Source: Sapria himalayana
Lineage: Eukaryota; Streptophyta; Magnoliopsida; Malpighiales; Rafflesiaceae
Assembly: GCA_029783825.1 (NCBI GenBank)
Contig: JAREIK010000500.1
Span: 1,095,001 to 1,159,000, forward strand
Direction of reading: 5' to 3'
DNA: 64,000 nucleotides
Made by a program: the position numbers and the translations under genes. Each line of letters starts with the position of its first letter. Position 1 is the stretch's first letter. Shown in pieces: positions 11,556 to 23,250 of the stretch. The notes beneath the pieces are model-generated. The model was given only the letters and a program-made list of their open reading frames with translations. It was not told the DNA's origin and ran no database searches.

Positions 11556-11597
<42 letters not shown>

Positions 11598-11810
11598 GCT
11601 GCATTTTTAAATTTATATATAATGTTGTATATTTGAAATTTATAAAGGTTATACATACTATTATATATTTGAAATTATTAAAGGTTATACATAATGTTAT
11701 ATATTTGAAATTATTAAAGGTTATACATAATGTTATATATTTAAAATTATTAAAGGTTATAAATAATGTTATATATTTGAAATTATTAAAGGTCATAAAT
11801 ACTACATCTA
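11555..11810. repeat. TA microsatellite followed by a 36-bp minisatellite
   Basis: A TA run (11555-11593) is followed by about four and a half copies of a 36-bp unit ('attattaaaggttatacata' plus 'atgttatatatttgaa') at about 11640-11805. Because 36 is a multiple of 3, both strands stay open and give artefactual repeat ORFs ('KVIHNVIYLKLL'). Confidence 0.85.
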
Positions 11811-12305
11811 TATAAGTTATCTAAATATAATAATTATACTTGATATGTTTAAACTATCACTAATGCATTAAGTTTTATAAGAAGTTCAAAGTTAAATGTA
11901 CTATATCTCAATCACTTCTTATATGATTGACCAGTGTGAAAGTTTATCGTATGCATATATCCTTGGGTTAGTATGGGGGAGGGTGGGAAAAATTATATCT
12001 ACATAATGTTACATATACAACATAAATAATATCACATACACAACATAAATAAATTATATCTACAAAATTATACTTAATTTAATGTTACATATACAACATA
12101 AATAATATCACATACACAATACTATCCATATAACATTATACACACACACACAACTATATTTACATAATATTATAAATGTACAACATTATGTATAGATAAT
12201 GATATATATATATATAGTGAACAAATAATGTTGTGCCTACATGGTTACAAAAAATATATATATATTAAATATATAAAAATATATATATGCAAGTCAAAGT
12301 TTATA

Positions 12306-13480
12306 ATACGACTCACATTGAAAAATCTTAAGGGGATAGATAGGTATTTAAGTTTAAGAACAAACTTCAATCTTTGAGCTAGCTTCTGGGTGGAGTTAGG
12401 GCCCCAGGCTTGGGTATCTATCATTGGTACTCGCATTGAGAACATGATGTGAAGTGAAAAATGACTACCTAATGCTTGATAAAGTCAAGAATGAGAGCCG
12501 TCCCAAAGGGGAAAATAAGGGCTACCTGGTGCGGTGAAGAGTCTAGAATGAGAGTCGTTTGTATCGTAGATGTCTAGTTTCTCAAGGGCTATGAAATAAT
12601 ACAACCCACTTTGAAGAATCTTAAGGGGGTAGATGGGTTTTTATGTATGAGGACAAACCTCCACCTGTGAGCTAGCTTTTGGGTGGAGTTAGGATATTGA
12701 GCTTGAATACCTAACATTGGCATTTCCATTGATAGTTCAATGCATAGTGGAAAAGGGCTACCTGGTGCTTGATAAGGTCTAGAGTGAAAGTCATCCCAAA
12801 GGAGAAAAGAGATGTCTGGTACCGTGAAGAGCCCAGAGTTAGAGTCATCAACGAACATTCAATTTCTCAAGGGGTATAAAATTATACGACCCACATTGAA
12901 TAACCTTGAGGGGGTAGATGGGTATTTAAGTATGATGACAAATCTCCACCTTCAAGTTAGCTTTTGGATGGAGTTAAGGTTATGAGCTTGGGTACCTAAT
13001 ATTGGTACTTTCTTTGAGAATCCAATGCATAGTAGAAAAGAGCTGCCTGGTGCTTGATAAGGTTCGGGGTGAGAGCCATCCCAAAGAGGAAAAGGACTAT
13101 CTGGTACTGTGAAGAGTTCGGAGTTAAGAGTCTTCCATAAACATCTGGTTTCTTTAGTGGTATGGAATGATACGACAACATTAAAGAATCTTAAGGAGGT
13201 AGATGAGTATTTAAGTATGAGGACAAACCTCCACCTTCAAGCTAGTTTTTGGGTAGAGTTAGGGTCTTGGGCTTGGATACCTAACATTGGTGCTTTCATT
13301 TAGAGCCTGATGCATAGTGGAAAATGACTATTTGATGCTTGATAATATCCAAGGTAAAAGTCATCCCAAATGGGAAAGGGCTACCTTGTACCATGGAGAG
13401 TTTGGAGATAGAATGATATGTGAACATCTGGAGAGGGTAATGAAATGATACGACCTACATTGAAAAATCTTAATGGGGTA
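12306..13480. repeat. Tandem array of ~285-bp units
   Basis: Four full units start at 12306, 12599, 12884 and 13170, with a fifth truncated one at 13448. Spacings are 293, 285, 286 and 278 bp. Each begins 'atacga(c)ccacattgaa', then 'aatcttaagggggtagatgg', then 'gagctagcttttgggtggag', then 'gcctggtgcttgataagg'. Units are clearly diverged from each other, so the array is old. The opening motif resembles LTR or TRIM leader motifs common in plant retrotransposons, which suggests an origin by tandem amplification of an LTR fragment. ORFs here are not conserved between units. Confidence 0.85.
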
Positions 13481-13670
13481 TAAATAACATTATGTATAAA
13501 TAACATTAATTTATATAATATTTTCTATATATATTATATATCCGGATATAAAGTTATATATACATAACATTATATATTCAAAAATGTATATATAATATTA
13601 TACATATATCATCAATATATATGCAACAAATATATACATATATAATGGCACACACAAACACACACACACA

Positions 13671-13740
<70 letters not shown>

Positions 13741-14104
13741 ATCATGTATATAGTATATATAATATTATAAGTATACATGAGGTTATACATAATATTATGT
13801 ATAAATAATGTTATATATAACATTATTTATAATGTTATATGTTTGAATATAAAGGTTTATACACATAACAACATATATTCGAATATCAATATATAATGTT
13901 ATCTAAATATATAATGTTATATATATATATATATATAACACAATATAATAAATTTATATACATGTAAAATGTTATCTACATAATTCTATATAATAATGTT
14001 ATATACACATGGCATTAAGTATATATAACATTATATATGTATAATATTACATAAATAACTTATTATATATATATATACATACATATATAATGTTATATAT
14101 CTAA

Positions 14105-14148
<44 letters not shown>

Positions 14149-14564
14149 CATTATATTTATATTTAACATTGAATATAACATTATGTATACATAATATTAT
14201 ATATAACATAATCTATAATTTGTATATTTTAAAACAAAGTCATATATATATATATACACAGCATTATATATATATTTGTATATTTATATATAACATTGTA
14301 TATATGATGTTATATATACATAGATAATGTACTATATACTAAATGTTGTTCATTAATAGCATTGTACATTTGTTGGTATATAGACAATATATATATATAT
14401 ATATATAACTTTATGTATAAATAAAGTTAATAAAAATATTATTTGTAATGTTATATATTTGAATATAAAGTTACTTATACTTTATGTTTTCTATTTGAAT
14501 ATCTATATATTTATATAAATAATGGTGTGCATAACATTATATATACAACAATTTATATATTAAG
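13481..14564. repeat. TA/'acattatata' low-complexity domain, left half
   Basis: It contains a CA run (about 13648-13710) merging into a TA run (13711-13737), several further TA runs (14106-14145, 14382-14407) and many short inverted 'ataatgttatat/atataacattat' motifs. The same motif vocabulary resumes at 20299 beyond the CACTA element, so the CACTA split one domain. Confidence 0.75.
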
Positions 14565-15221
14565 CACTAAGATAAATCCTTAAATCATAAATGCACAAAT
14601 CTATTTCTAATCTCGTCACAATAGGTAAATAGTGATGGATTTAGAAATGGAGTAGTTCCACTTTTATAATCCTCCAAGCTAAATTTTTAGAAATAGATCA
14701 CACATCGACGTTTCAATAAATAGTGACTGGGAAAAGTCCGTCGCTAAATATTATGATGACAAAGAGATCTTGGTTTCAGTTGCTAATTTTGTGATGAAAT
14801 TATTAGAAACATATTATTCATTTCTAAAAAGTGTGACGGATCAATAAAGACATGCATGAATCTATTTTTAATTAGAAATGGATTTAAAATGCAAAAATCT
14901 ATTTCTTTTGTGTGCAACAGCTACAAGTAGAATTTATATTATTTCTATATATTGTTTATAATATATAATTACATACACAAACTATATGACCAGCAACAAA
15001 ATAAGCATATTTTACATATTATTTATTAAATAACATTCACATAATATCCACGATAAGATAAAATGTCAGATATCAAAAAAAATATCCATAAATTTTAATA
15101 CACAATTTATAAAAAAAATTAAAAAACCTTTAACACAAAAACTATTAATTCAGATCAAAAACATATGTTGCAAAAAATTAATAACACATCACCAATAATT
15201 ATGAGTCCTTTTCCTGAATAG

Positions 15222-15535
15222 TATTGTCCTTTGGAGATTTGGACGGATCCTCTTCAGAATGATAAAAAATAGATAATACCTCTGTCAACTTGCACATTAT
15301 TTTATCCATCTTTAAAACATTTTATTGCATTTTATCCTCTCTTTTTATTCTTTCATCATCTCTTTTCAAACTTTCAACCTCTCTTTTTTCAATTATTCAA
15401 TTTTCTGTTGCATCTCTTTATTCGTTTATTGCATCACTTTATTTTTCTTTGCAATATATCCTAAATATCTTGCATCTCCACATGCAACCTCTCATCAAAC
15501 ATATTATTAAAATTGGAAGATGAAGATGAACAACT
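15222..15535 (-). pseudogene. Possible CACTA second-gene C-terminus (coiled coil)
   Basis: The minus strand gives a decayed charged helix ('VEMQDI', 'RDDERIKREDKMQ') and then 'LTEVLSIFYHSEEDPSKSPKDN'. CACTA elements of this type often carry a second gene whose product ends in a charged coiled coil, and position and orientation fit. There is no diagnostic motif. It could equally be low-complexity sequence, and the plus-strand Leu/Ser/Phe ORFs here are shadows. Confidence 0.35.
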
Positions 15536-16099
15536 CCAAATAGATCATGGATAATATGTAGATGCTTGGGTACCTAGACCGTACACTCACCATTCTTTCA
15601 GCTCTACTCCGACACCTTATAGGGAAATATGTGTTACATCAACTCTTGTGCCTATGTAAAATGATCTGTCAATTGTGAAGTAATTGCAATCATATTTTCT
15701 ATAACTTCCTATAACTATTAAAATATAATATAACATATCAATTACTATATTAAAAAAAATTTATACTAGAAAAAGAAATTATTCTCTAGCTACTATAAAA
15801 TATTTTTAAAATGATTTTATTAATTATATTTAATGAGTTTATAAAAAATAAATCATTAATTATGGTAGAAATATATATTTGAGTTTGTATTTTATTTATA
15901 TTTAATGCCAAATAATGAATTTTAGAATTTTTTTTCTTTTAGTATTTTCAATTATAAAATTAAACTACAAGTACAAAATGATAATCTCACATTAATATTA
16001 TTTTAGTGTTTATCCATAAATGATCCATCATTCTTCTTGTGTATTCGCTTGAATACCTCAAATGGTGTTGGTAGGTATCCCAATTCAATCTCCTGACCT

Positions 16100-16320
16100 C
16101 AAAATTATTTTCAATTAGTTCTAATATTTCACTTTAATATTAGGTGTTGGTAGGTATCCAATTGGTAGGTATCTCGCTTGAATATATGATTCATAAATGA
16201 TCACATTAATATTATTTTCAATTAGTTCTAATATTTCATCACCTAACCTCAAAGATGATGCACTTTTAATGACTTTATGGTCTTTCTTAAATGTATCAAT
16301 ATTTATTCGAAATAGATGTT
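16100..16320. repeat. ~105-bp tandem duplication in TNP2 remnant
   Basis: The block 'ttcaattagttctaatattt' occurs at about 16111 and again about 105 bp to the right, and 'ggtgttggtaggtatcc' occurs at about 16064 and 16143. This is local slippage within the dead transposase. Confidence 0.6.
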
Positions 16321-17290
16321 TCACATGTAAGAATTTATGATGATTATCAAACAATGAAATCTTTCCTCTTTTACTCAAATAAAATGCATCAGAGTCTTCC
16401 ATTCAAAAAGGACAAACTAATTTTTCTATAGTACATCCTAACAATATTGAATATGTAGAAAAGTTACTTAAAGTCCATATTAGTGCTGCTCGTATTTTAA
16501 AGTTTTTTGCTTTCTAGATATATCTTATATTTTAATATCATCCTCTTATAATTTTTTTATGATATGCTATAAGGTGTTGCAGAAAAACATTTAATTTTCC
16601 TTTTGGATTTCTTAGACCATGCATGCATACAAAAATATGTATTTATCTTTCATGCACATCAATGGTGGTAAATTATAAGGTGTAATAATAACCATCCATG
16701 AAGAGTATTATTGGCATGTTTGTTCAAATGACTATAATCTATCTGTGCACATCTCTAATCTAATATTTTGATTTTCATCTATAAGTGATGGATGACAATC
16801 ATCAAAATGTTTCCAAGAAGGAGAATATGAGCACTGCCACATCATGTCATTTTCAATAACATGATCTTTGTGTCAACTTCATATCATTAGAAGTTGCATC
16901 AGATGCAAATAATCTTTGTAGAGGATGAGTCAATGAGAAATAATATATCTTCTTGTGAATAATATTTATTTTTTGCATTTTATATACTATATTTTTTGTG
17001 TCGGGGATAGTTAAAGAAATTATAAATAATAATTCATTATCTCTGCTCCAATATATCATACAGTCATTAATGCAGTAAATATTTTTTCCACTAGCAAACA
17101 TAAATCTCACATTAACTTTTTTTGTGCCGTAAAAACTATAATCATGATATTATTTTTTGGTAACAATTCAGATAATAACTGGCATATTTCATCATAACAC
17201 ATTTCTAAAAAATAATGGTATGCATTTAAATTCATTAGTCTAACCACTGTATATACTTTGAGTGGTCATATGAATTACCTTTCCAAACAT
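16121..17290 (-). pseudogene. CACTA TNP2-like transposase remnant
   Basis: Minus-strand fragments follow TNP2 order: 'NAYHYFLEMCYDEICQLLSELLPKNN', 'DLCLLVEKIFTALMTV' near 'NDCMIYW', 'MQKINIIHKKIYYFSLTHPLQRLFASDATSNDM', 'NIRLEMCTDRL', 'SSWMVIITPYNLPPLMCMK', and 'MEDSDAFYLSKRGKISLFDNHHKFLHVKHLFRIN'. The blocks 'PLxPRLQRLFxSxxTAxxM', 'WPVIITPYNLPPxMCM' and 'FFDxHRxFLPxxHxFR' are hallmarks of the family. Frames shift several times and stops are frequent, so no protein is made. Confidence 0.8.
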
Positions 17291-18316
17291 ATTCTTCTAA
17301 AATCTTTAGCATTTCAAAAAATTATTTTATTGTTTATATTAAGATATCGTTAGTGATATCTATATTTAATTAAAGAAAAATAACATTATTTAAAATTATT
17401 TCACATGCATCATTGAGATTAGTAAATTCTATTGCAACAATTAAATTAACATTTCTATGTATATAATACTTAGTTATTTGTGGTACAACTATTTCCTCGT
17501 GGTTGTACCAAACATAATTGTCGCTAAAAATTTTGTTTTTTACAATATGATATCACACTATATCCACATCTTAGAAACTTTAATTTTGATATTTAGAGCA
17601 TTACATAGATATCTTATTCTTGTTTCATCAATAAATTTAAGCTATTTTTCAATGAATGTAATAAATTCATCAATCTTATTTACAAATTTATTAGTTAAAA
17701 ACTTATCTTTCAGTCTTATATTCATTTATTTATGATCAGATTGTATATTGTTTCTATTCATGTAATACATAATATTAATATTTTTGGAATTATAATATAT
17801 ATATATATATATAATAATAAAGATCTAGTAACATTATTACAAAATTTCATAAATCAAAAAAATAAGTTGTAGTAAAATAATTATTAAATATTTTGGATGA
17901 AAATTAGAAAAGGTAGGTTGAACGTGAACCAATGTAATTTTGTCATTTACATAAAATTAAAAATTTGATATTTATCTATATTGGATGAAATTATATAAAA
18001 AATGAAAAAAAGGAAAATTTGCAATGTCATGATTTTTAATTTATATATTAATAATAAGTACTAAATAATTATATGAACATATTATATATAATATAAATAA
18101 TAAATAAATTACCAATGTCAATATATTAAAATATTAATGAAAAAACATACAAAATAAATCAACTATCAATGGAAAACATTATTAAATTAATAAGAAATTC
18201 TCTTAATCTAATGAGACATATAGTATGCATAGGAATATACCACATGTGACATGTCATATAAAATTTTTTAATATTAAATAAAGGTGGATATTATTTATTT
18301 TATTATTAAAATATCA
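17291..18316. other. Interior of CACTA, no motif recognised
   Basis: Decayed sequence upstream of the TNP2 blocks. The 92-codon plus ORF at 17457-17735 runs against the transposase and is not conserved. Confidence 0.4.
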
Positions 18317-18453
18317 CATGTGACCAAGGAAGCAAGGACACTGCTCCCTACAGCCGTATCCACGTGTCTGACACCTGGACACGTGGACACGGTACGGACA
18401 TGGCATGGATACATGTCTGATACGTCACATGGCGTATCATTGATCAATCCGTA

Positions 18454-18479
18454 TCCGATATGCCACGTGGCATATCGGA
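18454..18479. repeat. Perfect 26-bp palindrome with a central CACGTG
   Basis: Each 13-base arm (TCCGATATGCCAC) is matched without error by its inverse. The centre is a CACGTG G-box core. A second inverted repeat (10-bp arms at 18535-18544 and 18562-18571) lies close by. Confidence 0.9.
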
Positions 18480-18594
18480 CGGTTGCGTCAGCTGCCATAT
18501 CCATGCCGAGAGTGACCGACGTCCGATGACGTCTAGTGGCCAACATCGTTGTATGGGCGACGTTGGCCACTCGACGCAGGCGGCAGGCCCGATA

Positions 18595-18800
18595 TGTGGG
18601 GAGGCAGGGGACGAGCACGATTTGAGGGGGGGGGGGGGGGGGGAGGCAAGGGGCGGGCAAGATTTGAGGTGGGGAGGTAGGGGCGGGCGCGATTTGAGGG
18701 GGAGAGGCAGGGGCGGGTGCGATTTGAGGGGGAGGCAGGGGGCTGGTGCTATCTATGTGGGGAGGCAGGGGGTTGGTGCTATCTGTGGGGGGAGGCAGGG
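18595..18800. repeat. G-rich minisatellite with a G18 run
   Basis: About six diverged copies of a 'ggggaggcaggggcgggtgc' plus 'gatttgaggg' unit, including eighteen consecutive G at 18626-18643. ORFs on both strands (the Pro-rich minus-strand 170-codon frame and the Gly/Arg-rich plus-strand 114-codon frame) are by-products. Confidence 0.85.
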
Positions 18801-20298
18801 CTAGCATAAAATAAAATAAAACATTTTTATTATAATAAAATAAAAAATATATATATTTTTATATAATATAAGATAATTATAAAATATTATTTTATAAAAT
18901 AAAATAAATATAAATATTATCTTATAAGATAAAATAAAATACAATATTTTTATTTTATAAAATATAAAATATATAAATTTATTCTATAAAATAAAATATT
19001 TTATTTTAATTTATTTTATTTTATAAAATACTTAATATTTATAAAAAAAATAATTTTTATTTTTAATTTTATTTTTTTTATCATGCTGCATCCTAGTCAT
19101 ATCTGTATCTTAGTTTTTTAGAATTTGTCGTGTCCCCGTATCCTGTCATATCATATCCCTGTGTTCGTGTCCGTATCCGTGCTTCTTAGCATGTGACATG
19201 TGTCATTCGACATGTAATATAAATTTTTAAATTGGTTTCTAATCATTTTTTAGCTTTAACAATTTTTTGTTGCATTTCACTATTCTAATCACATTTCGTG
19301 CTTATATTTTTTTCCATTATTATTATTTTTACAAATTAACATTTAGTAATTATTTTAATAATTATAAATTATTTATTGTTAATGTTACGCTAATAATATG
19401 AGTTGTTCAATTTTGAAATTATTAAATATCATGTAATTCTAGTAAGGAAACAAAATGCAATATAATTTTGATAATATTAACTATAAGTCAATAACAAAAT
19501 ACACAAAACTATTATAAATCAATTAAGTTACAAAAAAAATGTTACATATACAAGTATTAGGAAAAATGTTTAAAAATACAAATATTATATAATTTATCAA
19601 TTATATTTAAAATAATTCAGCAAAACAATAAGATAAAACTCAATATAAATATAAAAAATGGAAAAAAATTACAAACAAATTGCACAAATGGAGCTATTCA
19701 TGAATACAACACATACAAAATATAATAAATGTCATTATTTCATACCTCAACTATGGATGAAAATTGTGTCGAACAATATATGGAAGATAAACAATCCAAA
19801 CATGAATTAGACGAATTCATAACTAAACCAAAAAAACCCTAAAACTGTAAGAATACTTTGAAGTTTTGAAGTGGTCTTCGAAAATTAATTATCATATTTT
19901 AGTGATTGAATTTATTTGCATCACTAAAAAAGCGACGAAATAACTTTCTACAACATAATCATTATAATTTATATAGCGATGGACTTAATATCCCTCTCAA
20001 TAATAGAAATGGATATGATTTCTATTTCTAATTATAAATGGATGCAAATATTTTCATCACTAAATTTTATGCAAGTATATCTACTTCTTACTTCGTGGAT
20101 CATTTAGCGATGGAATATAAAAACTCAAAAATTTCCGTCGCTAAATAGGGACGTAAATTTTGTCTGTTTCAATTTTTTTCTGGTTTTGTTTATTTTATTT
20201 ACAACCCATTTCAAATCCGTTTCAAATCCGTTCTTAATTTTTGAAATATATTTAGGGATTTCAATTTTTCATTTCTAAATGGTTTATTTCTTGTATTA

Positions 20299-20488
20299 AT
20301 ATATAAATAAAGTCATATAAAATGGTATAATGTAGTAATTATACATTAAAATATCTATAATATATAACATTATAAATATACTTATGCATAATGTTTTGTA
20401 TAGATATATATATATACATATATATATATATACATATATAGTGTATCATTAATTATATATACATATATATATACATATATAGTGTATG

Positions 20489-20535
<47 letters not shown>

Positions 20536-21148
20536 TTAATTATACTAAAACATTAGATATACGCATACTGTTTTGTATATATATAAAATTATATATTCGA
20601 AAATAAAGTTATATATAATATTCTACATTCATGTATAGATAGTATTACACACACACAATTGTATAGATAGTGTTCTATACATTAATTATATGAAAACATA
20701 TATAGTGTATGTATATAGTGTATGTATGTATATATATATATATATATATCATTAATTATATGAAAACATTAGATATACGCATAATGTTTTGTATATATAT
20801 AAAATTATATATTCGAAAATAAAGTTATATATAATATTCTACATTCATGTATAGATAGTATTACACACACACAATTGTATAGATAGTGTTCTATACATTA
20901 ATATGGATAGTGTTATATGCATGCATAACAATTATATATATAACATTATGTATAAATGAAGTTAAGATATATATTACTATCTAAAATGTTATAAATTTAA
21001 ATTTTAGCTATATAGATACATAATAATGTTATTTGTTTCAAATTTTATATACCTTTATATATTTAATTATGTTTATATATTTATACATGTTTAAATATTT
21101 ATATTTATATATGTTTGTATATTTAAATGTGTTTATATGTTTATATAT

Positions 21149-21206
<58 letters not shown>

Positions 21207-21215
21207 TTTCGACAA
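20299..21215. repeat. TA/'acattatata' low-complexity domain, right half
   Basis: It continues the domain at 13481-14564 and contains TA runs (20494-20533, 21149-21204). An approximately 216-bp tandem duplication places the 'cattagatatacgcata' block at 20551 and again at 20767. The second unit ends about 20905. Confidence 0.7.
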
Positions 21216-21229
21216 CCAAAGATTTGATG

Positions 21230-21880
21230 ATAATAGTTGGATGGTTGGAGGTATTATCAAATATATGTATTGTGTGGATTTGAACCCTGCCATAGCTTCA
21301 AAGAATTTTTAAAATCAAACAATTTTAGATTTTAATTTTTTTAAAGAATTTTTGGAGTCAAAATCAGATTGATTTGTTTTAGTACACCAAAACTTATTAA
21401 TTTTTAATTTTGGTACACTTTTTTTTTTAATTTTGAAAAACCCAATAGATCATTTTTTTTATTATATTTTATATTGGGCATAACTAACCGCAAGGCACAA
21501 AAACTCTCAATAATATATTGTTGTAAGAATGAAGAAAAGATAGGCACAGATCATGTGTATCATTATCTATATTAGTACCTCATTTAATGATTTTCATTAT
21601 AAATACGAAAAAGACAGTAACAAACAACCCCCTACCAGCCTACAGTCTACCCATTACTAACATCACGAAAGGTACTTAGCCACTCATTCATTTCACTCAG
21701 TCACCATAAAAAATAGACAGGCGTTAAATTTCTTTAAGATGTTTGTTATAACGAAAAGACCATTGTGGACTTATGGCGTGGTGGCCACGTGAATTTTTTA
21801 GTCTGACTTCTTTTTTAGCAATGCCACTTTATCATATTTACAATATCTCACTCTTGCCTAGCTTTAGTCGACTAATCAAA
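21230..21880. repeat. Dispersed repeat family C, copy 2 (approximate ends)
   Basis: It shares blocks with 300-1340 and more closely with 32320-33000. These include 'tcatttatttcactca', an A-run followed by 'tagacagg', 'gtggtggccac' versus 'gtggtagccac', and 'actaatcaaaatttagta'. It starts with a minus-strand B-box-like string (the inverse of 'ggatttgaaccct', near 21272). Confidence 0.55.
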
Positions 21881-21939
21881 ATTTAGTAACATGGCGAGGA
21901 TTAAAATGCACAAGAAATGCATGTTCCTAAAACTTTACA

Positions 21940-23250
21940 GATGAAGGGAGAAAGAGAAAGGGGAAAGAGAGGGAGAGAGATAAAGCTAGAGAGAGAGCGC
22001 GCGCTAGAGTGAGAGCTAGAGTGAGAGGTAGAGAGGGGGAGGAGGGAGTAGAATTGGAGAGGGGGAGAGGGAGACAAGAGAGGGGAGACTCAAAGAGGAG
22101 AGAGGAAGGGAGGGAGAGAGAGAGGGAGGGAGGGGGAGAAAGGGGGAGGGAGGGGGGAGAGAGTGGGAGGGGGAGAGAGACTAAGGTTCAGGTAAGATTT
22201 TTATAGTGACTGGACCCACCGCTTGTACGTCCCTATACCTCAGAAAACCATCAATTAGCACAGCCCCTTGAGAGATTTTTTTTGGAGGTATAGTTCCACA
22301 TATGTAGAGTAAGGATTTGAACCCAAGTCCTCATTCTTGGAGTACCTCCGCGGAGGGGGAAAGAGAGATAGAGAGAGATGAGGAGAGAGTGGAAGAGGAG
22401 AGAGAGAGGGGAAGAAGGGGGAGAGTGGAAGAGGGGGAGAAAGAAATTGAGATAGGGGAATGAAAGAGAGAGAGACTGAGAGAGAGGAATGAGAGAGAGA
22501 GAGAGAGAGAGGGGAATGAGAGAGAGGAATGAGAGACTGAGAGAGGGAATGAGAGACTGAGAGATAGGAATGAGAGAGGGAGAGAGAGAATGGGAGAAAG
22601 ATAGAGAGAGAGAGAGAGGGAATGGGGGAGAGAGAGAGAGAGGGAATGAAAGAGAGAGACAAAGAGAAAGAACTGAGAGATGGAGAGAGACGAAGAGAGA
22701 GGAATGAGAGAGATTGAGAGAGAGAGGGTAAGGAAAAGAGAGAGACAAAGAGAAAGAACTGAGAGATGGAGAGACGAAGAAAGAGGAATGAGAGAGATTG
22801 AGAGAGAGAGAGAGACTGTAAGAAAGGAATGAGAGAGGTAGAGGATTTAGAGGAAGAGTGATGGAGGAGAGAGGAAGAAGAGGGTGGGGATGAGAGGGAG
22901 AGGTGGGAGAGCAGGGAGAGGAAAGAGAAACAAATGGGAGAGAGGAAAGAGAAACGAAGGGGAGAGTGGAAAGAGAGACAAAGGGGAGAGAGGAAAGAGA
23001 GACAAAGGGGAGAGAGGAAAGAGAGACAAAGGGGAGAGAGGAAAGAGAGACAAAGGGGGAGAGGAAAGAAAGATAGATGAGAGAGGAAAGAGAGACAAAG
23101 AAAGGAGAGAAAAGAGAGACAAAGGGGAAAGAGGAAAGAGAGAGAAAAGAAAGAAAAGATAGACATATATGGGAGAGAAGAATGACTAAAGATAGATATG
23201 AGAGAGGAAGGAGAGACAGAGATAAGTGGTAAGAGAGGGAGAAAATAAAC
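21940..23250. repeat. 1.3-kb GA-rich (polypurine) tract with a 24-bp minisatellite
   Basis: The plus strand is almost entirely A/G except for a normal-composition island at about 22180-22350. At 22911-23054 about six copies of a 24-bp unit ('ggggagagaggaaagagaga' plus 'caaa') are in perfect or near-perfect register. The minus strand therefore lacks stops in two frames and yields Ser/Leu-rich 338- and 355-codon ORFs that are not genes. Confidence 0.9.

Larger units (their letters stand above)
18325..19189. mobile_element. 865-bp non-autonomous TIR element inside the CACTA
   Basis: A perfect 8-bp direct repeat CATGTGAC flanks it (18317-18324 and 19190-19197). The termini CAAGGAAGCAAGG and, inverted, CTAAGAAGCACGG match at 10 of 13 positions and continue into 'acac'/'tccgtatcc' motifs. 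The left third is GC-rich and palindromic, the middle is a G-rich minisatellite, and the right third is an 'aataaaat' low-complexity tract. The 8-bp duplication fits hAT, or MULE at the short end. The termini differ from the TAGAGGTGTCAA family elsewhere in the window. It has no transposase. Confidence 0.75.
14565..20298 (-). mobile_element. Decayed CACTA (En/Spm) transposon with nested element
   Basis: The left end reads CACTAAGATAAATCC, and the right end TTTCTTGTATTA is a decayed form of TTTCTTGTAGTG. Subterminal zones at both ends carry repeated 'gtcgctaaat' and 'ttagcgatgga' motifs in opposing orientation, as in CACTA elements. Both zones are collinear with 62852-64000, which supports the element limits independently. 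TNP2-type transposase remains lie on the minus strand (16121-17290), with a coiled-coil gene fragment at 15222-15535. A smaller TIR element sits inside at 18325-19189. No 3-bp target duplication is convincing. Confidence 0.7.

Noticed and set aside
11470..11815. 108-codon minus and 60-codon plus repeat ORFs
   Set aside because: They are generated by a 36-bp minisatellite and a TA run.
12245..13303. ORFs inside the 285-bp array, possible repeated-domain gene
   Set aside because: Reading frames are not conserved between units and unit lengths are not multiples of three.
12306..13480. CRISPR-like array
   Set aside because: Whole ~285-bp units repeat, with no short identical repeats separated by unique spacers, and the DNA is plant nuclear.
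18295..18807. 170-codon Pro-rich minus ORF and 114-codon Gly-rich plus ORF
   Set aside because: Both are produced by the G-rich minisatellite and the GC-rich head of a TIR element, overlapping on opposite strands.
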